Assembly (NCBI GenBank): GCA_016215155.1
Contig: JACRLQ010000008.1
Location: forward strand, 702-64,701
DNA length: 64,000 nt
Direction of reading: 5' to 3'
From: Nitrospirota bacterium
Lineage (GTDB): Bacteria > Nitrospirota > Thermodesulfovibrionia > Thermodesulfovibrionales > UBA6898
The notes beneath the pieces were generated by a model, which searched no databases, was not told the DNA's origin, and worked only from the letters and a program-made list of their open reading frames with translations. This document shows, piece by piece, positions 1 through 6,594 of the stretch. A program made the position numbers and the translations under genes. Position 1 is the first letter of the stretch; each line of letters begins with the position of its first letter.

Positions 1-256
1 TCGCCCATCTCTGGTCTGACACGATAGTCTTATCACTATAAAAGTGCCAGCCGTCGGTTAAGCCAGTCCAGTTCCCATTGTAATTGAAATAGACCTTATA
101 GACGTATAGACACGATTGAAACGACGTGTCATCACAGTGTTGAGTACCAGAATTCCATCCAACCTTTATGCTCCAACAATTGTCAGCACTTGCTGTGCTG
201 GCATAGCAAAAAAAAAGAGAACCTATAATGAGACTTAAAAAGAGAATCTTTTTCAT
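1..256 (-). CDS. Partial secreted protein, C-terminus beyond window
   Basis: An open frame runs from an ATG at 256 leftwards off the window edge without a stop, giving 85 visible codons. An AAGGAG ribosome-binding site lies 7 bases upstream of the ATG. Residues 1-24 form a clear Sec signal peptide (MKKILFLSLIIGSLFFCYAS...) with an AXA-type cleavage site (A-S-A, then DN). The mature part is rich in Trp, Tyr, Asn and Cys (for example NCWSIKVGWN and WTGLTDGWHFY), as expected for an extracytoplasmic, perhaps disulfide-bonded protein. I do not recognise a family. Only the N-terminus is present, so function cannot be judged. Confidence 0.75.
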   Translation of the reverse strand, partial: MKKILFLSLIIGSLFFCYASTASADNCWSIKVGWNSGTQHCDDTSFQSCLYVYKVYFNYNGNWTGLTDGWHFYSDKTIVSDQRWA

Positions 257-468
257 GTTTATCTCCTTGTTTGTTTTTGCGCTCTTGCTCATCGATGTTG
301 ATATACACTGCTCACGCTGATGAACCTATTCATCGGCCTTCTTTTCTTAACGAGACATCATTCCCTTTTGGGCGCTATTCTTCCCTTCACGGCAAACCCT
401 CCTTTCTATTCGATCTCTGCATAAACCACGCAGGGACAGGGCTTTGATCTTTATTTTTGAATCTTTTT

Positions 469-845
469 ACTTCAAGAAGGTATTATCCCCCTCCAGCCTA
501 ATCGTGAATGGTAAAAAGTGAATAGTAAATGGTGACGGAGAGTACAGAAGCCTAATAAAACCGGTGAAAAGTGAACCGTGAAAAATGAACAGTAAGGGCG
601 AGGATAAAAGTTTGATGAAACCGGTGAAAGGTGAAATGTTAAAAGTGAATGGTAACGGAACATCAGCTACCCCGAATTCACGACCACCGCGCATGAAGCC
701 CACGTTACGGCCCTCCTGATAAAGTTTATCTGCCTGCGTAATTACCCTGAATCCCGCTAAAGACACTTCTAATCCGCCGCTCCCCGCGTAGATCCCGCAG
801 GACTGCATTATCATACGTAAAACGTGAAGGAAAGGCAATAAAAAA
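469..845. repeat. Duplicated element, copy A
   Basis: The left flank at 469-494 (ACTTCAAGAAGGTATT...) is identical over 26 bases to 2240-2265. The right flank at 798-823 (CAGGACTGCATTATCATACG...) matches 2329-2354 with one difference, and AAAGGCAAT follows in both copies. Here the two flanks are about 300 bp apart; in copy B they are about 65 bp apart. They therefore look like the ends of related non-autonomous elements with different interiors. No transposase is coded in this copy. Confidence 0.5.
505..660. repeat. GTGAA-type degenerate tandem repeats
   Basis: Short units such as GTGAATGGTAA, GTGAATAGTAAATGGT and AAACCGGTGAAAAGTGAA recur. AAACCGGTGAAA occurs twice, near 558 and 619. The stretch is AG-rich and lies inside copy A of the duplicated element. 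It has no stable coding frame. Confidence 0.5.
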
Positions 846-849
846 ATGT

Positions 850-1240
850 AAAACAGCGCGGAAGCTGGGAAGTTATGAAGCTCGGAAGGCGTAAAGCAAA
901 CAAGTGCATAAGTTAGGAAGCCAGGAAGGCGTAAGGTCAAAAGTCAAAAAGTAAATAAGCCAGGAAGTCAGGAAGCTCGGAAGTCGAAAAGCAAACATGT
1001 GCTTAAGCCAGGAAATTAGGAAGGCAAAGAAGAAAAAACTAACGAACCTGGCTATGTTTCGCTTCCGCGCTTACGACTTCCAGTTTTCCGCACTATTTTC
1101 GTTTTCGCGCTTCAGAACTTCAGACTTCCCAGCTTTTTCGTTTCCGCGCTTCCAAGCTACAGACTTCCGCACTATGTTTCGCTCCCGCGCTCACGACTTC
1201 CTATCTTCCCGGCTATGTTTCGCTTCCGCACTTTTTTCGC
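850..1240. repeat. GGAAG/CTTCC modular repeat block with arms of opposite polarity
   Basis: From about 850 to 1030 the plus strand carries repeated GGAAG units at roughly 8-base spacing (AGGAAGTCAGGAAGCTCGG). From about 1050 to 1240 it carries the complementary CTTCC units. A longer module, GCTATGTTTCGCTTCCGCGC, starts at 1051 and recurs with small changes at 1171 and 1212. The two arms could fold back on each other around 1040. Related units occur at 1600-1740, 3300-3365, 39475-39680, 40355-40395 and 44860-44925. Confidence 0.6.
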
Positions 1241-1587
1241 TATATTATGGTTCGGTAAAAGCTCCAGAGAAGTCTGCCGACTTCGGCGACGAGGGCCTCG
1301 ACCTCTGTACTATCGGTTTTGATGTAATCCAGGCGTTTAGAAAAGTTCAGGAGGTATTCTGTCTCGGCAAGGGAGCCAAGGGCGATGTTGATGAACTGTG
1401 CCAGTTCTTTTTTACTCTTTCTCGCATAGCCTTCTACAATGTTCGTCGGGACCGACAAGGCGGCCCTTCTCAATTGAGAAGTCAGTCCAAACTGCTCTGA
1501 CTTAGGGAAAAGCACGGTTATTTTATATATTTTGAAGGCAAGCTCATCCGCTTTCTGAAAAACAATAAGATCATGATGTCGTGCCAT
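1240..1587 (-). CDS. Four-helix-bundle protein, 23S rRNA intervening-sequence (S23) family
   Basis: This 115-residue protein matches the S23/IVP four-helix-bundle family. It has the family N-terminus (DLIVFQKADELAFKIYKIT), the central segment FGLTSQLRRAALSVPTNIVEG and the later LAETEYLL segment. Length is typical. Members were first found inside 23S rRNA intervening sequences but are widespread as stand-alone genes of unknown function; some resemble diversity-generating-retroelement accessory proteins, but no reverse transcriptase is present here. The start is preceded by a GGGGAGGGG stretch. It sits alone between CTTCC repeat blocks, and its 3' end abuts the repeat, suggesting a mobile or repeat-associated cassette. 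Confidence 0.85.
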   Translation of the reverse strand: MARHHDLIVFQKADELAFKIYKITVLFPKSEQFGLTSQLRRAALSVPTNIVEGYARKSKKELAQFINIALGSLAETEYLLNFSKRLDYIKTDSTEVEALVAEVGRLLWSFYRTII

Positions 1588-1599
1588 GCCTGATTGCCC

Positions 1600-1732
1600 C
1601 TCCCCACTTTTTCGCTTCCAACTTCCCAGCTTCGGCCTTACTTATCGTCTCAGCTATTATTTCGCCTGCGTTCTCCCGACTGTTTTTACTTCCGACCTTC
1701 CTGGCTTCCGCACTTTTTGTGTCTTACATTGT
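1600..1732. repeat. CTTCC-polarity repeat block
   Basis: This stretch holds CTTCC units (TTTTCGCTTCCAACTTCCCAGCTTC and related) of the same family as 850-1240. It lies between the S23-family gene and the DUF2283 gene. No gene is seen. Confidence 0.5.
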
Positions 1733-1733
1733 C

Positions 1734-1976
1734 TTATTTCTTAAACCGCCTGCTGATATTCGTTATTGTCATGCCGACTACCTTTTTCCCGCGAAGCCTC
1801 AGAAAGACGCCGTCTTCGAGGATGTCGGTATCGGTCGCGTTCTGCGGCCGTTCCATGCTGACATACAGGACATCGGCCTCTTTGTCGAAATCGAACCAGA
1901 GGTGGTTTGCCCCGGTCTTCTTGATATGAGGCAAGGCTGCAAAAATCTCCTTTATTGCGACTGCCGCTGTTGCCAT
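1734..1976 (-). CDS. DUF2283 family protein
   Basis: Eighty residues. The segment WFDFDKEADVLYVSM followed by an acidic stretch, DGVFLRLRGKKVVGMTI and a basic tail is the DUF2283 pattern (a D-x-E-x-D-x-LYV strand pair, then a G-x-V-V-G-hydrophobic strand). Members are small proteins often found beside toxin-antitoxin genes; their activity is unknown. An AAGGAG ribosome-binding site sits 7 bases before the ATG at 1976. It may form a single transcription unit with the S23 gene 146 bp downstream. Confidence 0.75.
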   Translation of the reverse strand: MATAAVAIKEIFAALPHIKKTGANHLWFDFDKEADVLYVSMERPQNATDTDILEDGVFLRLRGKKVVGMTITNISRRFKK

Positions 1977-2051
1977 ACCAGTCTCCTTTTTAACAACTTT
2001 CTGATCTTTGTCGTTGTAAATATAAACCGCGCACGGCGCAGGTCTTTGCGG

Positions 2052-2210
2052 GCTGCTGAAAAAGTGTTTTCAGATGTTTTTCCGTCATTCCCGTGCAGAC
2101 GGGAATCCATTGTTTTTAAGGAGTTTGGATACCCGCTGCTTAAAGCACCTGATATGTATTAAACCTGTCAATAGGAAACTTCGTGACAAAAACAAGAGTT
2201 TTTCAACAGC
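2052..2210. mobile_element. MITE-like element, copy 1
   Basis: About 160 bp bounded by imperfect inverted ends: GCTGCTGAAAAAGTG on the left and GAGTTTTTCAACAGC on the right (reverse complement GCTGTTGAAAAACTC). Inside is the palindrome ATTCCCGTGCAGACGGGAAT at 2087-2106, followed by TTGTTTTTAAGGAGTTTGGA. The same core recurs at 3375-3584. It has no coding capacity, so it would depend on a transposase elsewhere. Confidence 0.6.
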
Positions 2211-2239
2211 TTGTTTGAACTTGATTTTTGGACTTTTTG

Positions 2240-2375
2240 ACTTCAAGAAGGTATTATCCCCCTCCTATTTTTTCTGCCGTAGATCCCTCTATCTACAGTC
2301 CTGATCCGCGCATCCAGCCCCGGTCCGGCAGGACTGAATTATCATACGTAAAACAGGCCGGAAAGGCAATGAAAA
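2240..2375. repeat. Duplicated element, copy B
   Basis: Flanks at 2240-2265 and 2329-2354 match copy A at 469-494 and 798-823, with a different interior. It overlaps the 3' end of the broken Y1 transposase gene, whose reading frame runs into it. Confidence 0.5.
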
Positions 2376-2603
2376 AGTGAAAAAAAATGAAAATGTAGGG
2401 GCTGGCCCCTGTGCCTGCCCTTTGGAACCATTATCACCGCCTACACACGAACCAGGGTGACCACGGGGGGTTGCCCCTACGATACCGATAATCCCATGGA
2501 CATGGTTGGGCATGACGATAAATGCATCCGCTTCAACCCCAGGGTAATGAATCGGCATTCCATCCCATACAGTCTGTACCATGCGGCCGGCATCGTTGCT
2601 CAT
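2289..2603 (-). pseudogene. Truncated REP-associated Y1 (IS200-like) transposase
   Basis: The 104-residue frame contains DAFIVMPNHVHGIIGIVG. This is the HUH motif (His-Val-His) region of REP-associated tyrosine transposases, preceded by a typical MVQTVWDGMP segment. The N-terminal catalytic core is missing: the frame starts only about 25 residues before the HUH motif, and the PIN toxin gene ends 10 bp upstream. Past the motif the frame runs through an in-frame GTAGGGGC...GCCCCTAC repeat (about 2397-2481), coding GATPRGHPG and GQAQGPAPT, and then into copy B. No C-terminal Tyr helix is recognisable. Almost certainly a non-functional remnant. Confidence 0.75.
2397..2481. repeat. GTAGGGGC-bounded repeat inside the transposase remnant
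   Basis: Begins GTAGGGGCTGGCCCCTGTGC and ends GGGGTTGCCCCTAC, so it is bounded by GTAGGGGC in inverted orientation. The same terminal octamer bounds the palindrome at 46715-46742. This suggests one REP-like family associated with the Y1 transposase. Confidence 0.5.
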
Positions 2604-2612
2604 CCAGAAACT

Positions 2613-3041
2613 TTAATCCATCATCTTCAATAGATCAACCGCCTTTATAATCCTGACCGATCTGTATTTCCCGACATCACACAACGCGCTGTCCCCGGTC
2701 ACAATAAAATCCGCTGATGCGGCAACTGCACATGCTATAAACTTATCGTCGTCAGGGTCCGTGCATATACCCTTAACTTTATCAGCCGTCTCGGCAACCT
2801 CGAAAAAGGGCAGGACCTCATCTTCGATAATTGTTTTTATCTCGGCCCTGGACAGTCTGAACTTCGGATAATGAAGGACCGCCTTAAATTCCTGAAAGGT
2901 CTCTTTCGAGATGACCGGGACTATCCTGCCTTTTTTCCATAGATCAACTACCCGGGACAACTCCCCACGGAAAAGCAGGGCCGAAATCAGGATGTTGGTA
3001 TCGAGAACGACTTTCAGCGCCGGGTTTTCTTTCTTGCCCAT
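2613..3041 (-). CDS. PIN-domain toxin (putative ribonuclease)
   Basis: This 142-residue protein is a PIN nuclease of the toxin-antitoxin type. The N-terminal acidic motif is VVLDTNILISALLF; the central E lies in SKETFQEFKAVL; the C-terminal acidic cluster is CTDPDDDKFIACAVAASADFIVTGD. These match the Mg-binding Asp/Glu set of the PIN fold. The activity expected for the family is RNA cleavage that arrests growth until neutralised. Its start overlaps the upstream AbrB-like antitoxin gene by 28 bp, the usual translational coupling of such pairs. The cognate partner is inferred from this overlap. Confidence 0.85.
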   Translation of the reverse strand: MGKKENPALKVVLDTNILISALLFRGELSRVVDLWKKGRIVPVISKETFQEFKAVLHYPKFRLSRAEIKTIIEDEVLPFFEVAETADKVKGICTDPDDDKFIACAVAASADFIVTGDSALCDVGKYRSVRIIKAVDLLKMMD

Positions 3042-3256
3042 GTCAGCGCCTCAGTGACATCGCCTTCCGTGACGCCGAGCCTCTCCATCTTGTCCCGTAT
3101 CTCCTCAAGCGTCACAGAGGCAGGGGTTATCATGACCGGCATGAGGATAATCTTTTTGTCCTTCACCGTCACGTCGAAATAATCAGTGTCAGGGAAGGAC
3201 TTGACGATCTCTTTCGGCAGCGTGAGCTGGTTTTTGGATGTTTTCTTCGCAAGCAT
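3014..3256 (-). CDS. AbrB/MazE-type antitoxin of the PIN pair
   Basis: Eighty residues. The N-terminal part (KTSKNQLTLPKEIVKSFPD...YFDVTVKDKKIILMPV) is a swapped-hairpin AbrB DNA-binding domain. The C-terminal tail (LEEIRDKMERLGVTEGDVTEALTWAR) is the part expected to bind the toxin. GGAGG lies 8 bases before the ATG at 3256. It probably represses its own operon; no operator was identified. Confidence 0.8.
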   Translation of the reverse strand: MLAKKTSKNQLTLPKEIVKSFPDTDYFDVTVKDKKIILMPVMITPASVTLEEIRDKMERLGVTEGDVTEALTWARKKTRR

Positions 3257-3299
3257 TATTCCTTACCTCCTTACAATAAGGATACAATATATTGATAAA

Positions 3300-3365
3300 G
3301 TAAACAAGCCTGGAGATTAGGAAGCCAAAGAAACAAGTTAGGAAGTCGGGAAGCTAGGAAGTCAA
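3300..3365. repeat. GGAAG-polarity repeat block
   Basis: Contains AGGAAGCCAAAGAAACAAGTTAGGAAGTCGGGAAGCT-type units at about 8-base spacing, of the same family as 850-1240. It lies upstream of the antitoxin gene and next to the second MITE-like element. Confidence 0.5.
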
Positions 3366-3374
3366 TAAACCTAG

Positions 3375-3584
3375 AACTGTAAAACAAGTGTTTTCAGATG
3401 GTTTTCCGTCATTCCCGTGCAGACGGGAATCCATTGTTTTTAAGGCGTTTGGATACCGCTGCTTAAAGCACCTGACGGGAATCCATTGTTTTTAAGGCGT
3501 TTGGATACCGCTGCTTAAAGCACCTACTGTTGGCTTCGCGAGTATGACGACTCTAACTAACAAAATGAGAGTTTTTGAACAGCC
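3375..3584. mobile_element. MITE-like element, copy 2, with internal 52-bp tandem duplication
   Basis: Shares GTGTTTTCAGATG, the ATTCCCGTGCAGACGGGAAT palindrome and the following TTGTTTTTAAGG core with copy 1 at 2052-2210. The right end is GAGTTTTTGAACAGCC; the left end has degenerated (AACTGTAAAACAAGTG). Bases 3422-3473 and 3474-3525 are identical 52-bp tandem copies, so a recent internal duplication has happened. It lies just past the nuoN stop codon. Confidence 0.6.
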
Positions 3585-3614
3585 TGCTAGGCTTCCGCAC
3601 TTTTTTAAGAACGG

Positions 3615-5042
3615 CTAAAACGTCGCTGCGGCTGCCTTTGCGAGGTCGAGGAAAATCGATGGGGCGACGCCTATGAAGAGGACGAATATAAGCGTGATCG
3701 CAAGCGCGAGCCCGAGCGCCGGGGAGGTGGAAAGGACTATCTCGCCCTTAGGCTCCTTCATATACATAAGCATCACGATCCTTAAGTAGAAATAGGCGGA
3801 TATGGCGGAAAATATTACGGCTATGATTACGACCCCCAGATAGCCGGCGTTGATCGCCGACATAAAGAGATAGAACTTGCCCATGAAGCCGGCCGTCGGA
3901 GGTATCCCGGTGAGCGAGAACATGAATATGAGCATAAGGGCGGCCGCAAGCGGATGGTTCTTCGCGAGACCCTCGAAGTCGGAGATGTTGTCGCCCTTGA
4001 AGTTTTCGGACCTGAGCATGATTATGACACCGAAGGCGCCGATATTCATGAAGGCGTATACGAGCATGTAGAGCATGACGCTCGCGACGCCGTCCTGCGT
4101 GCCGGCGATGATACCAAGGAGTGCGTATCCCGCGTGGGCTATGGACGAATAGGCCAGCATCCTTTTTATGTTAGTCTGTGAGAGCGCGACTATGTTTCCG
4201 ACACCCATCGTGAGTATCGCTATAGGTATCAGGATAATGGACCAATCGGCCTGCATCGAGCCGAAGGCGGTCAGAAATACCCTCCCCAGCACCGCGAACC
4301 CTGCCGCCTTGGGGCCGACCGACATAAACGCGGTCACGGATGTAGGCGCGCCTTCATAGGCGTCGGGCGCCCACATATGAAACGGCACAGCCGCAATCTT
4401 AAAGGAAAACGCGACGGCGAAAAATACCATCGAGATGATGAGCATCGGGTTGCCGGAGAAGCCTCCACGGCCCAGGTAACCGGCGATCATCCTGATATCG
4501 GTCGTACCCGTGAGGCCGTATATCAGCGAGATCCCGTAAAGGAGAAACCCCGAGGCGAACGCGCCAAGCAGGAAGTACTTAAGCGAGGCCTCGTTGGACC
4601 TGATGTCGTACCGGATGAACCCGGCCAAAACATATGTGCTTAAGGCCATCAGTTCGAGTCCCAGATAGAGCACTATAAGGTCCCCGGCCGACGCCATAAG
4701 CATCATGCCTATCGTCGAAAAGAGGATGAGCGCGTAGTATTCCCCGAAATTCACCCTCTCTATCGAAAGATACTTTATCGATATCAGGACCGTAAGGATG
4801 ACGTTCAGAAGGAATATAAACTTAAAAAACATGCTGTAGCCGTCGGACAGGACCATGCCGTTAAAGGTCGTACCGAGCGCCCCTGGCAATAACATAACTA
4901 CGCCGGCCGTGCCCGCGATGCTTAAAAGCGCCACGGTCTCTTTCCTTTTGATGACGAGATCAGCCATGAGTATAAAAAGGGCCAAAACGGTCATGACGAG
5001 CTCAGGCATCACTGGTCCAAGGTCAGGCATTAGAAACGGCAT
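3615..5042 (-). CDS. nuoN: NADH-quinone oxidoreductase subunit N
   Basis: Antiporter-like membrane subunit of complex I, 475 residues, close to the usual length. Conserved proton-path features are visible: the Glu in LYLGLELMALSTYVLAG, the Lys in FSFKIAAVPFHMWAPDAYEG, and the PTSVTAFMSVGPKAAGF helix. About 14 hydrophobic segments span the sequence. It is the last gene of the minus-strand nuo operon, 13 bp after nuoM, with GGAGG 6 bases before the ATG. No clear intrinsic terminator follows; a MITE-like element lies directly downstream. Confidence 0.97.
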   Translation of the reverse strand: MPFLMPDLGPVMPELVMTVLALFILMADLVIKRKETVALLSIAGTAGVVMLLPGALGTTFNGMVLSDGYSMFFKFIFLLNVILTVLISIKYLSIERVNFGEYYALILFSTIGMMLMASAGDLIVLYLGLELMALSTYVLAGFIRYDIRSNEASLKYFLLGAFASGFLLYGISLIYGLTGTTDIRMIAGYLGRGGFSGNPMLIISMVFFAVAFSFKIAAVPFHMWAPDAYEGAPTSVTAFMSVGPKAAGFAVLGRVFLTAFGSMQADWSIILIPIAILTMGVGNIVALSQTNIKRMLAYSSIAHAGYALLGIIAGTQDGVASVMLYMLVYAFMNIGAFGVIIMLRSENFKGDNISDFEGLAKNHPLAAALMLIFMFSLTGIPPTAGFMGKFYLFMSAINAGYLGVVIIAVIFSAISAYFYLRIVMLMYMKEPKGEIVLSTSPALGLALAITLIFVLFIGVAPSIFLDLAKAAAATF

Positions 5043-5055
5043 CTGCGTCCTCCGG

Positions 5056-6594
5056 TCATTTCATAATCTCCATCACATTTTTTGTAAGACTCGTCCCGTT
5101 TGCGCTGCCGTCATTGACGCGCTCAAGCAGATGGCGGACCGACTCGTGCATGAAACCCATCACCGCCTCCGGATAGATGCCTATCCAGAAGATAAGGACG
5201 ACCATCGGAATAAGCGCGGCCATTTCCCTGAAGTCAACGTCCTTCAGCCCGGCCACCTTCTGGCCTGTCTCCATAAAAAAGACCCTCTGGTAGAGCCAGA
5301 GCATATACCCCGCGCCTATGATTATGCCGCTTGCGGAAAGCACACCCGCCAGCTGGCTTGCCTTGAACCCGCCAAGGAGGATAAGGAACTCCCCGACGAA
5401 GCCGTTCGTCGCCGGAAGACCTATCGAGGCAAAGGTGAAGACTATGAATATCGCGGCGTAGACAGGCATCACCGAGGCCACCCCGCCGTAGTCGGATATC
5501 TGGCGCGTATGGGTCCGGTCATAGATGGCGCCGACGCCTAAGAAGAGCCCGCCGGTCACTATGCCGTGGTTTAACATCTGGAGTATACCGCCTTCCATAC
5601 CCTGCGTGTTTAACGCGAATATGCCGAGGGTCACAAACCCCATATGGCTGACCGAGCTATAAGCTATAAGCCTTTTAAGGTCGGTCTGGGCAAGGCAGAT
5701 GATGCCTCCGTAGATTATCGCGATGACCGAAAGAGTCATCATCACGGGCGTCATCGCCCTCGACGCGTCGGGGAGTATCGGCAGGGAGAACCTCAGGAAG
5801 CCATAGGCCCCCATCTTTATGAGCACAGCCGCAAGGATGACGCTGCCTGCCGTCGGGGCCTCTGTATGGGCGTCTGGCAGCCAGGTATGGACAGGGAACA
5901 TCGGGACCTTCACGGCAAAGGCCGCGAAGAAGGCCCAGAAAAGCCAGATCTGCATGTCATAGGGATAGACCTTCGAGGCTAGCTCGACGATGTTGAAGTT
6001 CCTGCCGGAGTAAAGATAAAGCACGATAATGCCGACAAGCATAAGCACGCTGCCAACGAGTGTATAGAGGAAGAACTTGACCGCCGCATAGACCCTGTTC
6101 GGCCCTCCCCAAACACCGATGAGCAGGTACATCGGGATCAGCATCGCCTCCCAGAATATATAAAAGAGGAAGAAGTCGAGTGAACAGAAGACCCCTATTA
6201 TCGCGGACTCGACGACCAGGATCGATATATAAAACTCCTTCGTCTTCATCTTTACGGAGTTCCATGAGATCAGGACGCACAATATGGTGACCAGTGTAGT
6301 AAGGAGCACGAACATTATGCTGATGCCGTCTAACCCAAGGTGATAATTTATGTTCCAGGCCGGTATCCAGGCCTGTTTTTCGACAAACTGCATCGCATAG
6401 GTGGTCTTGTCGAAACTAGTAAAAAGCGGCAGGGACAACAAAAATCCGGCGATGCTCGTAATAAGGGCGACCATTCGGATCAGGCTCTCGTTCGTCCTCC
6501 TTACAAGAAGAAGGGCGGCCACACCCAAAAGCGGCAGAAAGATAAGACAGCTTAAGATCGGGAAACCGGCTTGATTTACCATAGTCTGTTCCAT
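5056..6594 (-). CDS. nuoM: NADH-quinone oxidoreductase subunit M
   Basis: Antiporter-like proton-pumping subunit, 512 residues. Key residues seen are the Glu in FYIFWEAMLIPMYLLIG, the Lys in FAAFAVKVPMFPVHTWLPDAHTEAP, and the APTAGSVILAAVLIKMGAYG helix. Family length is normal and there are about 14 membrane segments. Its ATG directly follows the nuoL stop codon with no spacer, so the two are likely translationally coupled. Confidence 0.97.
   Translation of the reverse strand: MEQTMVNQAGFPILSCLIFLPLLGVAALLLVRRTNESLIRMVALITSIAGFLLSLPLFTSFDKTTYAMQFVEKQAWIPAWNINYHLGLDGISIMFVLLTTLVTILCVLISWNSVKMKTKEFYISILVVESAIIGVFCSLDFFLFYIFWEAMLIPMYLLIGVWGGPNRVYAAVKFFLYTLVGSVLMLVGIIVLYLYSGRNFNIVELASKVYPYDMQIWLFWAFFAAFAVKVPMFPVHTWLPDAHTEAPTAGSVILAAVLIKMGAYGFLRFSLPILPDASRAMTPVMMTLSVIAIIYGGIICLAQTDLKRLIAYSSVSHMGFVTLGIFALNTQGMEGGILQMLNHGIVTGGLFLGVGAIYDRTHTRQISDYGGVASVMPVYAAIFIVFTFASIGLPATNGFVGEFLILLGGFKASQLAGVLSASGIIIGAGYMLWLYQRVFFMETGQKVAGLKDVDFREMAALIPMVVLIFWIGIYPEAVMGFMHESVRHLLERVNDGSANGTSLTKNVMEIMK

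Larger units (their letters stand above)
257..1239. other. Gene-free repeat-rich region
   Basis: About 1 kb without a convincing gene. It holds remnant copy A of a small duplicated element (469-845), a stretch of GTGAA-type degenerate repeats (about 505-660) and a long GGAAG/CTTCC repeat block (about 850-1240). The open frames across it, such as 467-940 on the minus strand, are low-complexity translations of these repeats, although residues coded at about 690-800 look less simple and may be a decayed gene fragment. Confidence 0.6.

Noticed and set aside
467-940. A 157-residue protein on the minus strand
   Set aside because: Mostly low-complexity repeat translation; the short middle section may be a gene remnant but cannot be assigned.
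850-1240. CRISPR array
   Set aside because: Repeats are degenerate, about 8 bp apart, change polarity and have no unique spacers or cas genes.
997-1500. A 167-residue protein on the plus strand
   Set aside because: It is a translation of CTTCC repeats followed by antisense of the S23-family gene.
1240-1587. Diversity-generating retroelement accessory protein
   Set aside because: The fold family is related, but no reverse transcriptase, template repeat or variable repeat is present.
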